A stretch of DNA of 64,000 nt, taken from the NCBI RefSeq assembly GCF_002900365.1, contig NZ_CP025979.1, positions 4,216,001 through 4,280,000 on the forward strand, given 5' to 3'. A program made the translations under genes and the position numbers. Origin of the DNA: Escherichia marmotae. Its GTDB lineage: Bacteria; Pseudomonadota; Gammaproteobacteria; Enterobacterales; Enterobacteriaceae. The notes under the pieces were generated by a model. That model had not been told where the DNA came from. It saw only the letters and a list, made by a program, of their open reading frames with translations, and did no database searches. Below are positions 41,385-49,475 of this stretch, one piece after another; the first letter of the stretch is position 1; each line of letters starts with the position of its first letter.

Positions 41385-42233
41385 TTATTGTCGTACCAGT
41401 CGGGTAGTCGATGGGACAAAGTCACTATTGCTACGCCAGGGGTTAATGTCCAGACCGCCACGACGGGTATAACGAGCGTAAACGCTTAATTTTTCTGGCT
41501 GGCAGAAGCGCAGCAGATCATTAAAAATACGCTCTACGCATTGTTCATGGAACTCGTTGTGATGACGGAAAGAAACCAGATAACGCAGCAGTTTTTCCCG
41601 ATCAATTTTGTGTCCACGGTACTGAATTTGAATGGAACCCCAGTCTGGCTGATGGGTGATCAGACAGTTTGATTTCAGCAGATGGCTAACCAGCGTCTCT
41701 TCCACCACTTTTTCACCGCTGGCGGCATTCTCAAGGTAGTCAGTGGTGAATTCATAGTTATCGATAGCGATATCCTGCTCATCAATGCAGGTGCCATTGA
41801 AATGACCCATTGGCTGGCCTTCCAGTTCATCGAGTCGATATAACGCCACGCTGACCTTACCCTGGGCGCAGGTACTTAAATCGCGCTCCAGCGTCTGGCG
41901 CACCTCTTCCCAATTGTTAAATCGAGTCTGATTAAAGCTATTGAGATAGAGCTTAAAACTCTTCGACTCAATGAGATTCACGCTGGTGTAATCAAGTTCA
42001 ACATGACCCACAGCGACCTGCGGTAAACCTTTCGCATTTAGCCAGGAAAGCTCATATAGCGTCCAGATATCCGCGCCGTGAAAAGGCAGGTTATCCGCTT
42101 TCAGACCCAGTGGATCGCGATTCAGACTACGCGGAACGCCTTGCAGCAGGCTGGCGTCATAGGTATCCCTGTAATCGGTTGATTTTCCGAGAGTCAGGCC
42201 TGCAAGTGCCTGATGGTTTGCATAAGAAGACAT
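41385..42233 (-). CDS. queF: NADPH-dependent 7-cyano-7-deazaguanine reductase QueF
   Basis: QueF reduces preQ0 to preQ1 in queuosine synthesis. The 282 residues form the two-domain (bimodular T-fold) version; catalytic Cys190 and Asp197 lie in LLKSNCLITHQPDWGS, and the NADPH motif ESKSFKLYLNSFN is near residue 89. The upstream pathway gene queE, also in this window, is broken, so QueF may have no substrate unless preQ0 is salvaged. It is divergent from syd. Confidence 0.97.
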   Translation of the reverse strand: MSSYANHQALAGLTLGKSTDYRDTYDASLLQGVPRSLNRDPLGLKADNLPFHGADIWTLYELSWLNAKGLPQVAVGHVELDYTSVNLIESKSFKLYLNSFNQTRFNNWEEVRQTLERDLSTCAQGKVSVALYRLDELEGQPMGHFNGTCIDEQDIAIDNYEFTTDYLENAASGEKVVEETLVSHLLKSNCLITHQPDWGSIQIQYRGHKIDREKLLRYLVSFRHHNEFHEQCVERIFNDLLRFCQPEKLSVYARYTRRGGLDINPWRSNSDFVPSTTRLVRQ

Positions 42234-42300
42234 GTTTCACCGTCATAAACCAGATAAACTAAACAACAAGTGTATCTGGTTTAAGTGAAGAGAGAAATTA

Positions 42301-42846
42301 GTGGACGATTTGACCGCACAAGCCCTGAAGGATTTTACTGCGCGCTACTGCGATGTCTGGCATGAACAGTATAAAAGCTGGCCGTTAAGTGAGGAGCTGT
42401 ATGGCGTTCCTTCGCCATGCATTATTTCAACCACCGAAGACGCCGTATACTGGCAACCTCAACCGTTTACCGGTGAGCAAAATGTAAACGCGGTTGAACG
42501 GGCGTTTGATATTGTGATACAACCTACAATTCATACCTTCTATACGACCCAGTTTGCCGGGGATATGCATGCGCAGTTTGGTGATATCAAACTGACATTA
42601 CTGCAAACCTGGAGCGAAGATGACTTCCGTCGAGTGCAGGAAAATCTGATTGGCCATTTGGTTACTCAGAAACGTCTAAAACTACCGCCTACGCTATTTA
42701 TCGCGACGCTGGAAGAAGAGCTGGAGGTAATCTCGGTGTGTAATCTCTCAGGCGAAGTATGCAAAGAGACACTGGGAACGCGTAAACGGGCGCATTTAGC
42801 CTCAAATCTTGCGGAATTCCTCAACCAACTTAAGCCTCTTCTGTAA
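42301..42846 (+). CDS. syd: SecY-interacting protein Syd
   Basis: A 181-residue cytosolic protein that binds SecY and can dissociate faulty SecYE complexes. It starts at a GTG (VDDLTAQALKDFTARYCDVW) 67 bp from the divergent queF. A conserved acidic concave surface is reported for the family. Matches K-12 apart from scattered changes. Confidence 0.95.
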   Translation: MDDLTAQALKDFTARYCDVWHEQYKSWPLSEELYGVPSPCIISTTEDAVYWQPQPFTGEQNVNAVERAFDIVIQPTIHTFYTTQFAGDMHAQFGDIKLTLLQTWSEDDFRRVQENLIGHLVTQKRLKLPPTLFIATLEEELEVISVCNLSGEVCKETLGTRKRAHLASNLAEFLNQLKPLL

Positions 42847-42865
42847 TCCAAATACCCCGTCTTGT

Positions 42866-42883
42866 TGTGAGAGATCTCTTACA
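42866..42883. promoter_or_regulatory. UvrY-type binding palindrome upstream of csrB
   Basis: TGTGAGAGATCTCTTACA is an 18-bp near-perfect palindrome like the UvrY (response regulator) site known upstream of csrB. It lies 174 bp before the RNA start. BarA, UvrY's sensor kinase, is encoded 2.3 kb further on. The remaining 42884-43056 is promoter DNA without a gene. Confidence 0.75.
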
Positions 42884-43056
42884 GACCCTGTAGGAGATCG
42901 CCAGGAAATAAGCGAATACTTAATAAGATGAGATTTGATATTTTGATTTGAAATCAATTGCTTATTATTGTTTTTTCGACTTTCATATGAAATTATCCTT
43001 AAGGCATTGTCTGTAAGCTCCTTGTAAGACGCAGTGAAAAAGACGATTCTATCTTC

Positions 43057-43422
43057 GTCGACAGGGAGTCAGACAATGAAGTGAACATCAGGATGATGAC
43101 ACTTCTGAAGGACACGCCAGGATGGTGTTTCAGGGAAAGGCTTCCGGATGAAGCGAAGAGGATAACGCAGGACGCGTTAAAGGACACCTCCAGGATGGAG
43201 AATGAGAACCGGTCAGGATGATTCGGTGGGTCAGGAAGGCCAGGGACACTTCAGGATGAAGTATCACATCGGGGTGGTGTGAGCAGGGAGCAATAGTTCA
43301 GGATGAACGATTGGCCGTAAGGCTAAAGGAAAAGTTGTCAAGGATGAGCAGGGAGCAACAAAAGTAGCTGGAATGCTGCGAAACGAATCGGGAGCACTGT
43401 GAATACAGTGCTCCCTTTTTTT
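43057..43422 (+). ncRNA. csrB: CsrA-sequestering small RNA CsrB
   Basis: A 366-nt RNA starting GTCGACAGGGAGTCAGACAA with many repeats of AGGA/GGGA, mostly in hairpin loops (CAGGATG, AAGGACA, CAGGGAA). It ends in a terminator, GGGAGCACTGTGAATACAGTGCTCCC with seven Ts. Each GGA loop binds a CsrA dimer and relieves its control of glycogen, motility and biofilm mRNAs. Positioned between syd and yqcC as in K-12. Confidence 0.96.
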
Positions 43423-43466
43423 ATTCCTGCTATTCTTCGCGGCAGTTTTTTACTTGAGGCTGCTTT

Positions 43467-43796
43467 ATGACTACTCATGACCGCGTTCGTTTCCAGTTGC
43501 AGGCGCTTGAAGCGCTGCTGCGTGAACATCAGCACTGGCGCAATGATGAACCCCAGCCGCATCTATTCAACAGTACCCAACCGTTTTTTATGGACACCAT
43601 GGAACCGTTGGAGTGGTTGCAGTGGGTGCTTATCCCGCGGATGCACGATTTATTAGATAACAATCAGCCATTACCAGGGGCATTTGCTGTGGCGCCGTAC
43701 TATGAAATGGCGCTGGCGACGGATCACCCGCAACGAGCGCTTATTCTGGCGGAGCTGGAAAAGCTGGATGCCCTTTTTGCGGATGATGCTAACTGA
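43467..43796 (+). CDS. yqcC: YqcC family protein (DUF446)
   Basis: A 109-residue soluble all-helical protein (MTTHDRVRFQLQALEALLRE, PFFMDTMEPLEWLQWVLIPR). Function unknown. Its stop overlaps the truC start (TGATG), so it is translationally coupled to truC; ribosome site GAGGCTGCTTT is weak. Confidence 0.93.
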   Translation: MTTHDRVRFQLQALEALLREHQHWRNDEPQPHLFNSTQPFFMDTMEPLEWLQWVLIPRMHDLLDNNQPLPGAFAVAPYYEMALATDHPQRALILAELEKLDALFADDAN

Positions 43797-44578
43797 TGTT
43801 GGAAATACTCTACCAGGATGAATGGTTGGTGGCGGTAAATAAACCGTCCGGCTGGCTGGTCCACCGTAGCTGGCTGGATCGCGACGAGAAAGTTGTGGTG
43901 ATGCAAACTGTGCGTGACCAGATTGGTCAGCATGTTTTTACCGCGCATCGTCTGGATCGCCCGACTTCTGGCGTATTGCTGATGGGGTTATCCAGTGAGG
44001 CAGGGCGACTGTTGGCGCAACAGTTTGAACAGCACCAAATCCAGAAACGTTACCATGCGATTGTGCGTGGCTGGCTGATGGATGAGGCGGAGCTGGATTA
44101 TCCGCTGGTAGAAGAACTGGACAAAATCGCTGATAAATATGCCCGCGAAGATAAAGGTCCACAGCCAGCGGTAACGCATTATCGCGGTCTGGCGACGGTG
44201 GAAATGCCTGTGGCGACTGGACGTTACCCGACCACGCGCTATGGCCTGGTGGAACTGGAGCCGAAAACTGGACGTAAACACCAACTACGCCGCCATCTGG
44301 CCCATTTGCGTCATCCCATCATTGGGGACAGCAAACACGGCGATTTGCGCCAGAACCGCAGCGGGGCTGAACATTTCGGCCTGCAGAGGTTAATGCTACA
44401 TGCCAGCCAGTTGTCATTGACGCATCCTTTTACTGGCGAGCCGCTCACTATTTACGCGGGTCTGGACGACACCTGGATGCAGGCGTTATCACAGTTTGGT
44501 TGGCGCGGTCTACTTCCTGAAAATGAAAGGGTTGAGTTCAGCGCGGCATCCGGTCAGGATGGTGAGATGAGTTCCTAA
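43796..44578 (+). CDS. truC: tRNA pseudouridine(65) synthase TruC
   Basis: A RluA-family pseudouridine synthase acting on U65 of several tRNAs. The 260 residues have motif II with the catalytic Asp54 (FTAHRLDRPTSGVLLMG), motif I region VAVNKPSGWLVH and motif III RHQLRRHLAHLRHPIIGD. Coupled to yqcC upstream; yqcA follows by 17 bp. Confidence 0.96.
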   Translation: MLEILYQDEWLVAVNKPSGWLVHRSWLDRDEKVVVMQTVRDQIGQHVFTAHRLDRPTSGVLLMGLSSEAGRLLAQQFEQHQIQKRYHAIVRGWLMDEAELDYPLVEELDKIADKYAREDKGPQPAVTHYRGLATVEMPVATGRYPTTRYGLVELEPKTGRKHQLRRHLAHLRHPIIGDSKHGDLRQNRSGAEHFGLQRLMLHASQLSLTHPFTGEPLTIYAGLDDTWMQALSQFGWRGLLPENERVEFSAASGQDGEMSS

Positions 44579-44595
44579 TCCAGGGAGAAAACGGT

Positions 44596-45045
44596 ATGGC
44601 GGAAATTGGTATTTTTGTTGGCACCATGTACGGCAACGCATTGTTAGTTGCAGAAGAAGCGGAAGCCATTTTGTCCGGGCAAGGACACAAAGCAACGGTA
44701 TTTGAAGATCCAGAGTTAAGTGACTGGCTACCCTATCAGGACAAGTACGTACTGGTAGTCACCTCCACCACCGGGCAGGGCGACCTTCCTGACAGCATTG
44801 TGCCGCTCTTTCTGGGAATAAAGGATAACCTCGGTTTCCAGCCGAACCTGCGTTATGGCGTGATTGCCCTTGGCGACAGCAGTTATGTGAATTTCTGCAA
44901 TGGTGGCAAACAGTTCGATGCTTTGTTGCAGGAACAAAGCGCGCAGCGGGTAGGGGAAATGCTGCTGATTGATGCCAGCGAGACCCCGGAACCAGAAACG
45001 GAATCAAACCCGTGGGTTGAACATTGGGGCACGCTGTTGTCCTGA
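44596..45045 (+). CDS. yqcA: Flavodoxin-like protein YqcA
   Basis: A 149-residue short-chain flavodoxin (MioC-type). The FMN phosphate loop is VGTMYGNALLVA near residue 8, with VTSTTGQGDLPDS and IALGDSSYVNFCNGGKQ for the isoalloxazine loops. Electron partner unknown. Last gene of yqcC-truC-yqcA. Confidence 0.94.
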   Translation: MAEIGIFVGTMYGNALLVAEEAEAILSGQGHKATVFEDPELSDWLPYQDKYVLVVTSTTGQGDLPDSIVPLFLGIKDNLGFQPNLRYGVIALGDSSYVNFCNGGKQFDALLQEQSAQRVGEMLLIDASETPEPETESNPWVEHWGTLLS

Positions 45046-45120
45046 GTCCTCGCTATTTTTGCTGATATACCTAATGGTCGGCAAAAATATTGTTTCAGCG
45101 ATGCTGAATCGAATTTTTTC

Positions 45121-45175
45121 AGGCAAATGCCAGTAAATGTGCCTTCTTAAGGGGCATTTTTACTAGCGTTTGCCT
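45121..45175. repeat. Long imperfect hairpin between yqcA and barA
   Basis: AGGCAAATGCCAGTAAATGT GCC can pair with GGGGCATTTTTACTAGCGTTTGCCT around a loop of about seven bases; about 19 of 23 positions match. No coding frame fits it. Together with a partial REP (45219-45240) it fills the 268-bp gap. Confidence 0.6.
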
Positions 45176-45267
45176 GGAGTCAAGTGAACCACTTCATATG
45201 ATGTTGTAGACATGACAAGGCGTTCTCGCCGCATTCGGCATAAACACAGGTACTTGCCACCAATCTG

Positions 45268-45296
45268 AAACCGGCTTCATAAAGAAGCCGGTTTTT
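45268..45296. terminator. Bidirectional terminator between yqcA and barA
   Basis: AAACCGGCTTC-ATAAAG-AAGCCGGTTTTT with As before and Ts after, serving both convergent transcripts. Confidence 0.85.
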
Positions 45297-45313
45297 ACTC
45301 GACAAGAGGTTTA

Positions 45314-48070
45314 TTAACCGAGAATTTTACTGGCTTCGCGCGCCACATTATCCATCTCGTCCAACAGTTCCAGTAGCTCCGGCTCCAAATCTTCTTCTTT
45401 AGTACCGTTGCGTAGCTGTTGTTCGATTAGTTGGCAGAGATTCTTCATTCGCGGTACGCCGCTATAACCGCAACTGCCATGCAGTTTATGGATCAAATCA
45501 ACCAGGCCTTCCGGGTTTTCTCCAACCAATTGTTCTTCAACTTTGTTGCGAACTTCTGGCAGGAAATCGAGCAACATTTGCAGCATATCGCGCGCCAGAT
45601 CGTTTTTTCCTGCAGCCTGGCGCAGTGCCAGTTGCCAGTCGAGAGTCGCATTCTGATTCACCACAATTTCGTTCACTTCTGGCGTCACGACGCGAGAAGA
45701 AATGCCACTGCCGGGCTTGTAACGTAACAGCAAATTATGCAACCGCTCTTCTTCAATCGGTTTCGCCAGATAATCGCTCATTCCCGCGCCAAGCAGTTTC
45801 TCTTTTTGCCCGGCCATCGCGTGCGCCGTTACCGCGATAACTGGTGTTTGCTGCTGATGCGGGAGCTGGTGAATGAGTTCACATGCCCGAATGCCGTCCA
45901 TATCCGGCATTTGAATATCCATTAAGATTAAATCGAACGGCATCTGTTTCGCCCGTTCAACCGCCTGATGTCCGCTATCGCACAGCTCAACATGCTGCAC
46001 CATATCTTCCAGCAATGCGCCGATAAGTTTCAGGTTTGCCGGATTATCATCAACAGCCATAACCGTCATTGCCAGCTTACTTTCATCGGTAACAGGCAAA
46101 AGTGTGTTTTGCTTTTGATGACAAAATTCCGTCAGTACAGGCAACAAACGTGTAGGCGTCAGGGGTTTCAGCAGACACGCGCCGATACCATCTTGCTTGA
46201 GCTTTTCGGCATTGACCTGTGCATGGCACGGAAGTGCCAGCATCAGAAAATCGGTCATTGACACCGCTTGCGCCAACCGCTCATGCTGCATCGTCAGCGG
46301 TTCGCGGAAGGTTACCGCAATCCCTAACAAAATCATGTCGTAATGTGCAGGAGGCAGCGCGGAGAACGTTGGGCTATAAACCACTTCCAGCGGTGTTTCG
46401 CTTAAAATATCCAGCGTACACTGGGCGGCTGCAGAGTTCGGTTCGACATAAGCCAGGCGTTTACCCGCGAGGCACTGAGTGGATGGCCCTTCGATAATAA
46501 TATTCGGGTTCAGATCGAGATTAATATGGAACCAGAAGGTTGAACCACGATTCGGCTGGCTATGGAACGAGATATCGCCGCCCATTTCATTGACCAGTTT
46601 TTGCGTAATTACCAGCCCCAGCCCGGTGCCGCCATGACGGCGTGAAATACTGGCATCTGCCTGTCTGAAGGCCTGGAACAAACGCGATTGATCGCGTTCA
46701 GGAATACCAATGCCGGTATCATGGATCTGCACTTCAATCTGTACTTTGGTATTACTCAGCGCACGTTTTTCTACCAGAATGTCGATGTTGCCATTCTCGG
46801 TGAATTTAATCGCATTCCCCACCAGGTTAGTGATTATTTGCTGTAAACGCAGCGGGTCGCCAATGACGTTATCGGGCACGTCGCTCTTAATATTGAGCGT
46901 TAATTCCAGTCCTTTATCGTGAGAAGAATGCGCCAGTAGCGTTACCACTTCATCCAGCGTGCTGCGTAGTGGGAATGGAATACTTTCCAGAATCAGCTTG
47001 CCTGCTTCCAGTTTTGAGAAATCGAGAACATCATTAATAATTGCCAGCAAATTATTTGCCGAGCGTTCAATAGTATTGAGGTGATCGCGCTGCGTTGGTG
47101 TTAATTCTGTTTTCAACGTCAGGCGGGTAAAACCAATAACGCCATTCAACGGTGTACGCAGCTCATGCGACATGTTTGCCAGAAACTCTGACTTAATACG
47201 CGCCGCTTCCTGGGCGCGTTTTTTCGCCAGATCCAGTTCAACGTTCTGAATTTCCATCTGTTCCAGCGTTTCACGCAGATCGGACGTCGCCTGGTCGATA
47301 TTGTGCTGCATCTCTTCGTGATAAGCCGCCAGCGACATTGCCATCGAGTTGATGCCATTTTTCAGCATATCCAACTCTCCGAGCATAAATCCTTCCACCC
47401 GACTGTCGAGTTGCCCTCGGCGGATGCGGTCGACGGTATTCACCATGTTGCGAATTGGGCCGGTTACATCGCGCATTAAGCGCCAGCCAAAAATAAGCGC
47501 GATACCAATACAAAACAGCATCATCACGCTAGAAATAAAGATCTCTTTATATTGCTGCAAGCGCACTGATTTAAGATCCAGCTCAAGAGCAATATATCCC
47601 AACATATTTTGACTATTTTTGGCATCGCTGCTGGGTGATTCGTCGGGAGAATAACTCTCAGAAATAATCGGCGTGCGCAGGATCATAATATCGCCATCAC
47701 GTGTGACAGTAAGTTGGCGCGGAAATGGCACGTTGCTGCCGAGCTGCATTGATGAAGGATCAAGATGAAAATTGGAGGTGACAAAAAGTCGGTTATTTTC
47801 ATCATAAACCGAAATGGCACGAACAATATCGGAATGGCGACGATGCAAAACGCTGATCAATTGACCAATAGATTCGCGATTTTGCAGGCTCATGCCATAT
47901 TCCGTTGAAACCGCAAGCGGCTCAATAATGCTGGCACCGGCATCTTCCAGTTGACGCTGCAAGTCGTTATAGCGATGCACGACGAAAAAGATGCTAAGCA
48001 ATAAACCAATAAGGACGGTCGGTGCCAGGATCAGAATCATCATGCGTGCGCGCAGGCTGTAGTTGGTCAT
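45314..48070 (-). CDS. barA: Hybrid sensor histidine kinase BarA
   Basis: An inner-membrane tripartite kinase that senses short-chain carboxylates and phosphorylates UvrY, switching on csrB and csrC. The 918 residues in order: TM1 (MMILILAPTVLIGLLLSIFF), periplasmic loop, TM2 (SVMMLFCIGIALIFGW), HAMP, HisKA with the phospho-His in MSHELRTPLNGVIGF (about 302), HATPase (GTGLGLVITQKLVNEMGG), receiver with the phospho-Asp in LILMDIQMPDMDG (about 718), and HPt with His861 in LIHKLHGSCGYSG. All three phosphorelay sites are intact. Confidence 0.97.
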   Translation of the reverse strand: MTNYSLRARMMILILAPTVLIGLLLSIFFVVHRYNDLQRQLEDAGASIIEPLAVSTEYGMSLQNRESIGQLISVLHRRHSDIVRAISVYDENNRLFVTSNFHLDPSSMQLGSNVPFPRQLTVTRDGDIMILRTPIISESYSPDESPSSDAKNSQNMLGYIALELDLKSVRLQQYKEIFISSVMMLFCIGIALIFGWRLMRDVTGPIRNMVNTVDRIRRGQLDSRVEGFMLGELDMLKNGINSMAMSLAAYHEEMQHNIDQATSDLRETLEQMEIQNVELDLAKKRAQEAARIKSEFLANMSHELRTPLNGVIGFTRLTLKTELTPTQRDHLNTIERSANNLLAIINDVLDFSKLEAGKLILESIPFPLRSTLDEVVTLLAHSSHDKGLELTLNIKSDVPDNVIGDPLRLQQIITNLVGNAIKFTENGNIDILVEKRALSNTKVQIEVQIHDTGIGIPERDQSRLFQAFRQADASISRRHGGTGLGLVITQKLVNEMGGDISFHSQPNRGSTFWFHINLDLNPNIIIEGPSTQCLAGKRLAYVEPNSAAAQCTLDILSETPLEVVYSPTFSALPPAHYDMILLGIAVTFREPLTMQHERLAQAVSMTDFLMLALPCHAQVNAEKLKQDGIGACLLKPLTPTRLLPVLTEFCHQKQNTLLPVTDESKLAMTVMAVDDNPANLKLIGALLEDMVQHVELCDSGHQAVERAKQMPFDLILMDIQMPDMDGIRACELIHQLPHQQQTPVIAVTAHAMAGQKEKLLGAGMSDYLAKPIEEERLHNLLLRYKPGSGISSRVVTPEVNEIVVNQNATLDWQLALRQAAGKNDLARDMLQMLLDFLPEVRNKVEEQLVGENPEGLVDLIHKLHGSCGYSGVPRMKNLCQLIEQQLRNGTKEEDLEPELLELLDEMDNVAREASKILG

Positions 48071-48126
48071 GGAGTTCCGTTATGGGACAATTAAGGTCAC
48101 ACTGTTAAATTGAGAAAGTCTCGCCA

Positions 48127-49428
48127 ATGGCGCAATTCTACTCTGCAAAACGACGCGCGACGACGCGTCAGATCATAACCGTTTCAGTCAACGACCTCGA
48201 CTCTTTTGGTCAGGGCGTGGCGCGACATAACGGCAAAGCGTTATTTATTCCTGGATTACTACCGCCGGAAAACGCGGAAGTTACTGTTACTGAAGATAAA
48301 AAACAGTACGCCCGCGCTAAGGTCGTGCGCAGGTTAAGCGACAGCCCGGAACGCAAAACGCCACGCTGCCCTCATTTTGGCGTATGCGGCGGCTGTCAGC
48401 AACAACACGCCAGCGTCGAACTCCAGCAGCGTAGCAAAAGCGCAGCACTCGCCCGGTTAATGAAACACGACGTCTCTGAAGTGATCGACGATGTCCCCTG
48501 GGGTTATCGCCGTCGCGCGCGTTTAAGTCTGAACTATCTACCGAAAAAACAACAACTCCAGATGGGATTTCGCAAAGCGGGTTCCAGTGACATTGTCGAC
48601 GTTAAACAATGCCCTATTTTAGTGCCCCAACTTGAAGCGTTGTTGCCCAAAGTCAGGGCATGCCTGGACAGCTTACAAGCTATGCGCCATCTTGGTCATG
48701 TTGAACTGGTGCAGGCAACCAGCGGCCTGCTGATGATTTTACGCCATACCGCACCGCTAAGTTTGGCAGATCGCGAAAAACTGGAACGCTTTTCGCATTC
48801 TGAAGGCCTGGATCTGTATCTCGCCCCCGATAGTGAGATACTCGAAACCGTCTCTGGCGAGATGCCCTGGTATGACTCAAACGGGTTGCGCTTAACCTTT
48901 AGTCCGCGTGATTTTATTCAGATCAATGCGGGTGTGAACCAGAAAATGGTGGCGCGAGCGCTGGAGTGGCTGGATGTTCAGCCTGATGATCGTGTGCTGG
49001 ATCTGTTCTGTGGTATGGGCAATTTTACGCTGCCGTTAGCGACCCGTGCGGCAAGTGTTGTTGGTGTGGAAGGGGTTCCGGCGCTGGTGGAAAAAGGCCA
49101 GCAGAACGCGAGTCTTAATCGCTTACATAATGTGACGTTTTATCACGAAAATCTTGAAGATGATGTTACAAAGCAGCCGTGGGCAAAAAACGGCTTTGAT
49201 AAAGTGTTGCTGGACCCGGCGCGTGCTGGTGCAGCAGGCGTTATGCAACAAATTATAAAACTGGAACCTATTCGTATAGTTTATGTATCCTGTAACCCTG
49301 CGACGCTGGCTCGGGATAGCGAGGCGTTATTAAAAGCAGGATATACCATTGCGCGGTTGGCGATGCTGGATATGTTCCCACACACGGGGCATCTGGAATC
49401 GATGGTACTTTTCTCGCGCGTTAAATAG
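48127..49428 (+). CDS. rlmD: 23S rRNA (uracil-1939-C5)-methyltransferase RlmD
   Basis: A 433-residue RNA methyltransferase with an N-terminal TRAM domain (TVSVNDLDSFGQGVARHNGK), an iron-sulfur cluster bound by cysteines in CPHFGVCGGCQQQH and a fourth near KQCPILVPQ, and a Rossmann methylase (VLDLFCGMGNFTLPLATRA). The catalytic Cys is in IVYVSCNPATLARDSEAL. It is divergent from barA and followed 47 bp later by relA. Confidence 0.97.
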   Translation: MAQFYSAKRRATTRQIITVSVNDLDSFGQGVARHNGKALFIPGLLPPENAEVTVTEDKKQYARAKVVRRLSDSPERKTPRCPHFGVCGGCQQQHASVELQQRSKSAALARLMKHDVSEVIDDVPWGYRRRARLSLNYLPKKQQLQMGFRKAGSSDIVDVKQCPILVPQLEALLPKVRACLDSLQAMRHLGHVELVQATSGLLMILRHTAPLSLADREKLERFSHSEGLDLYLAPDSEILETVSGEMPWYDSNGLRLTFSPRDFIQINAGVNQKMVARALEWLDVQPDDRVLDLFCGMGNFTLPLATRAASVVGVEGVPALVEKGQQNASLNRLHNVTFYHENLEDDVTKQPWAKNGFDKVLLDPARAGAAGVMQQIIKLEPIRIVYVSCNPATLARDSEALLKAGYTIARLAMLDMFPHTGHLESMVLFSRVK

Positions 49429-49475
49429 TTACGATTTGCTGATTTCAGCAGGTCAGGTCCCTAAAGGAGAGGACG

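Noticed and set aside
43057..43422. Many short GGA-containing repeats and small ORFs on both strands
   Set aside because: They are the CsrA-binding loops of CsrB RNA. The ORFs across it have no ribosome sites and end inside the structured RNA.
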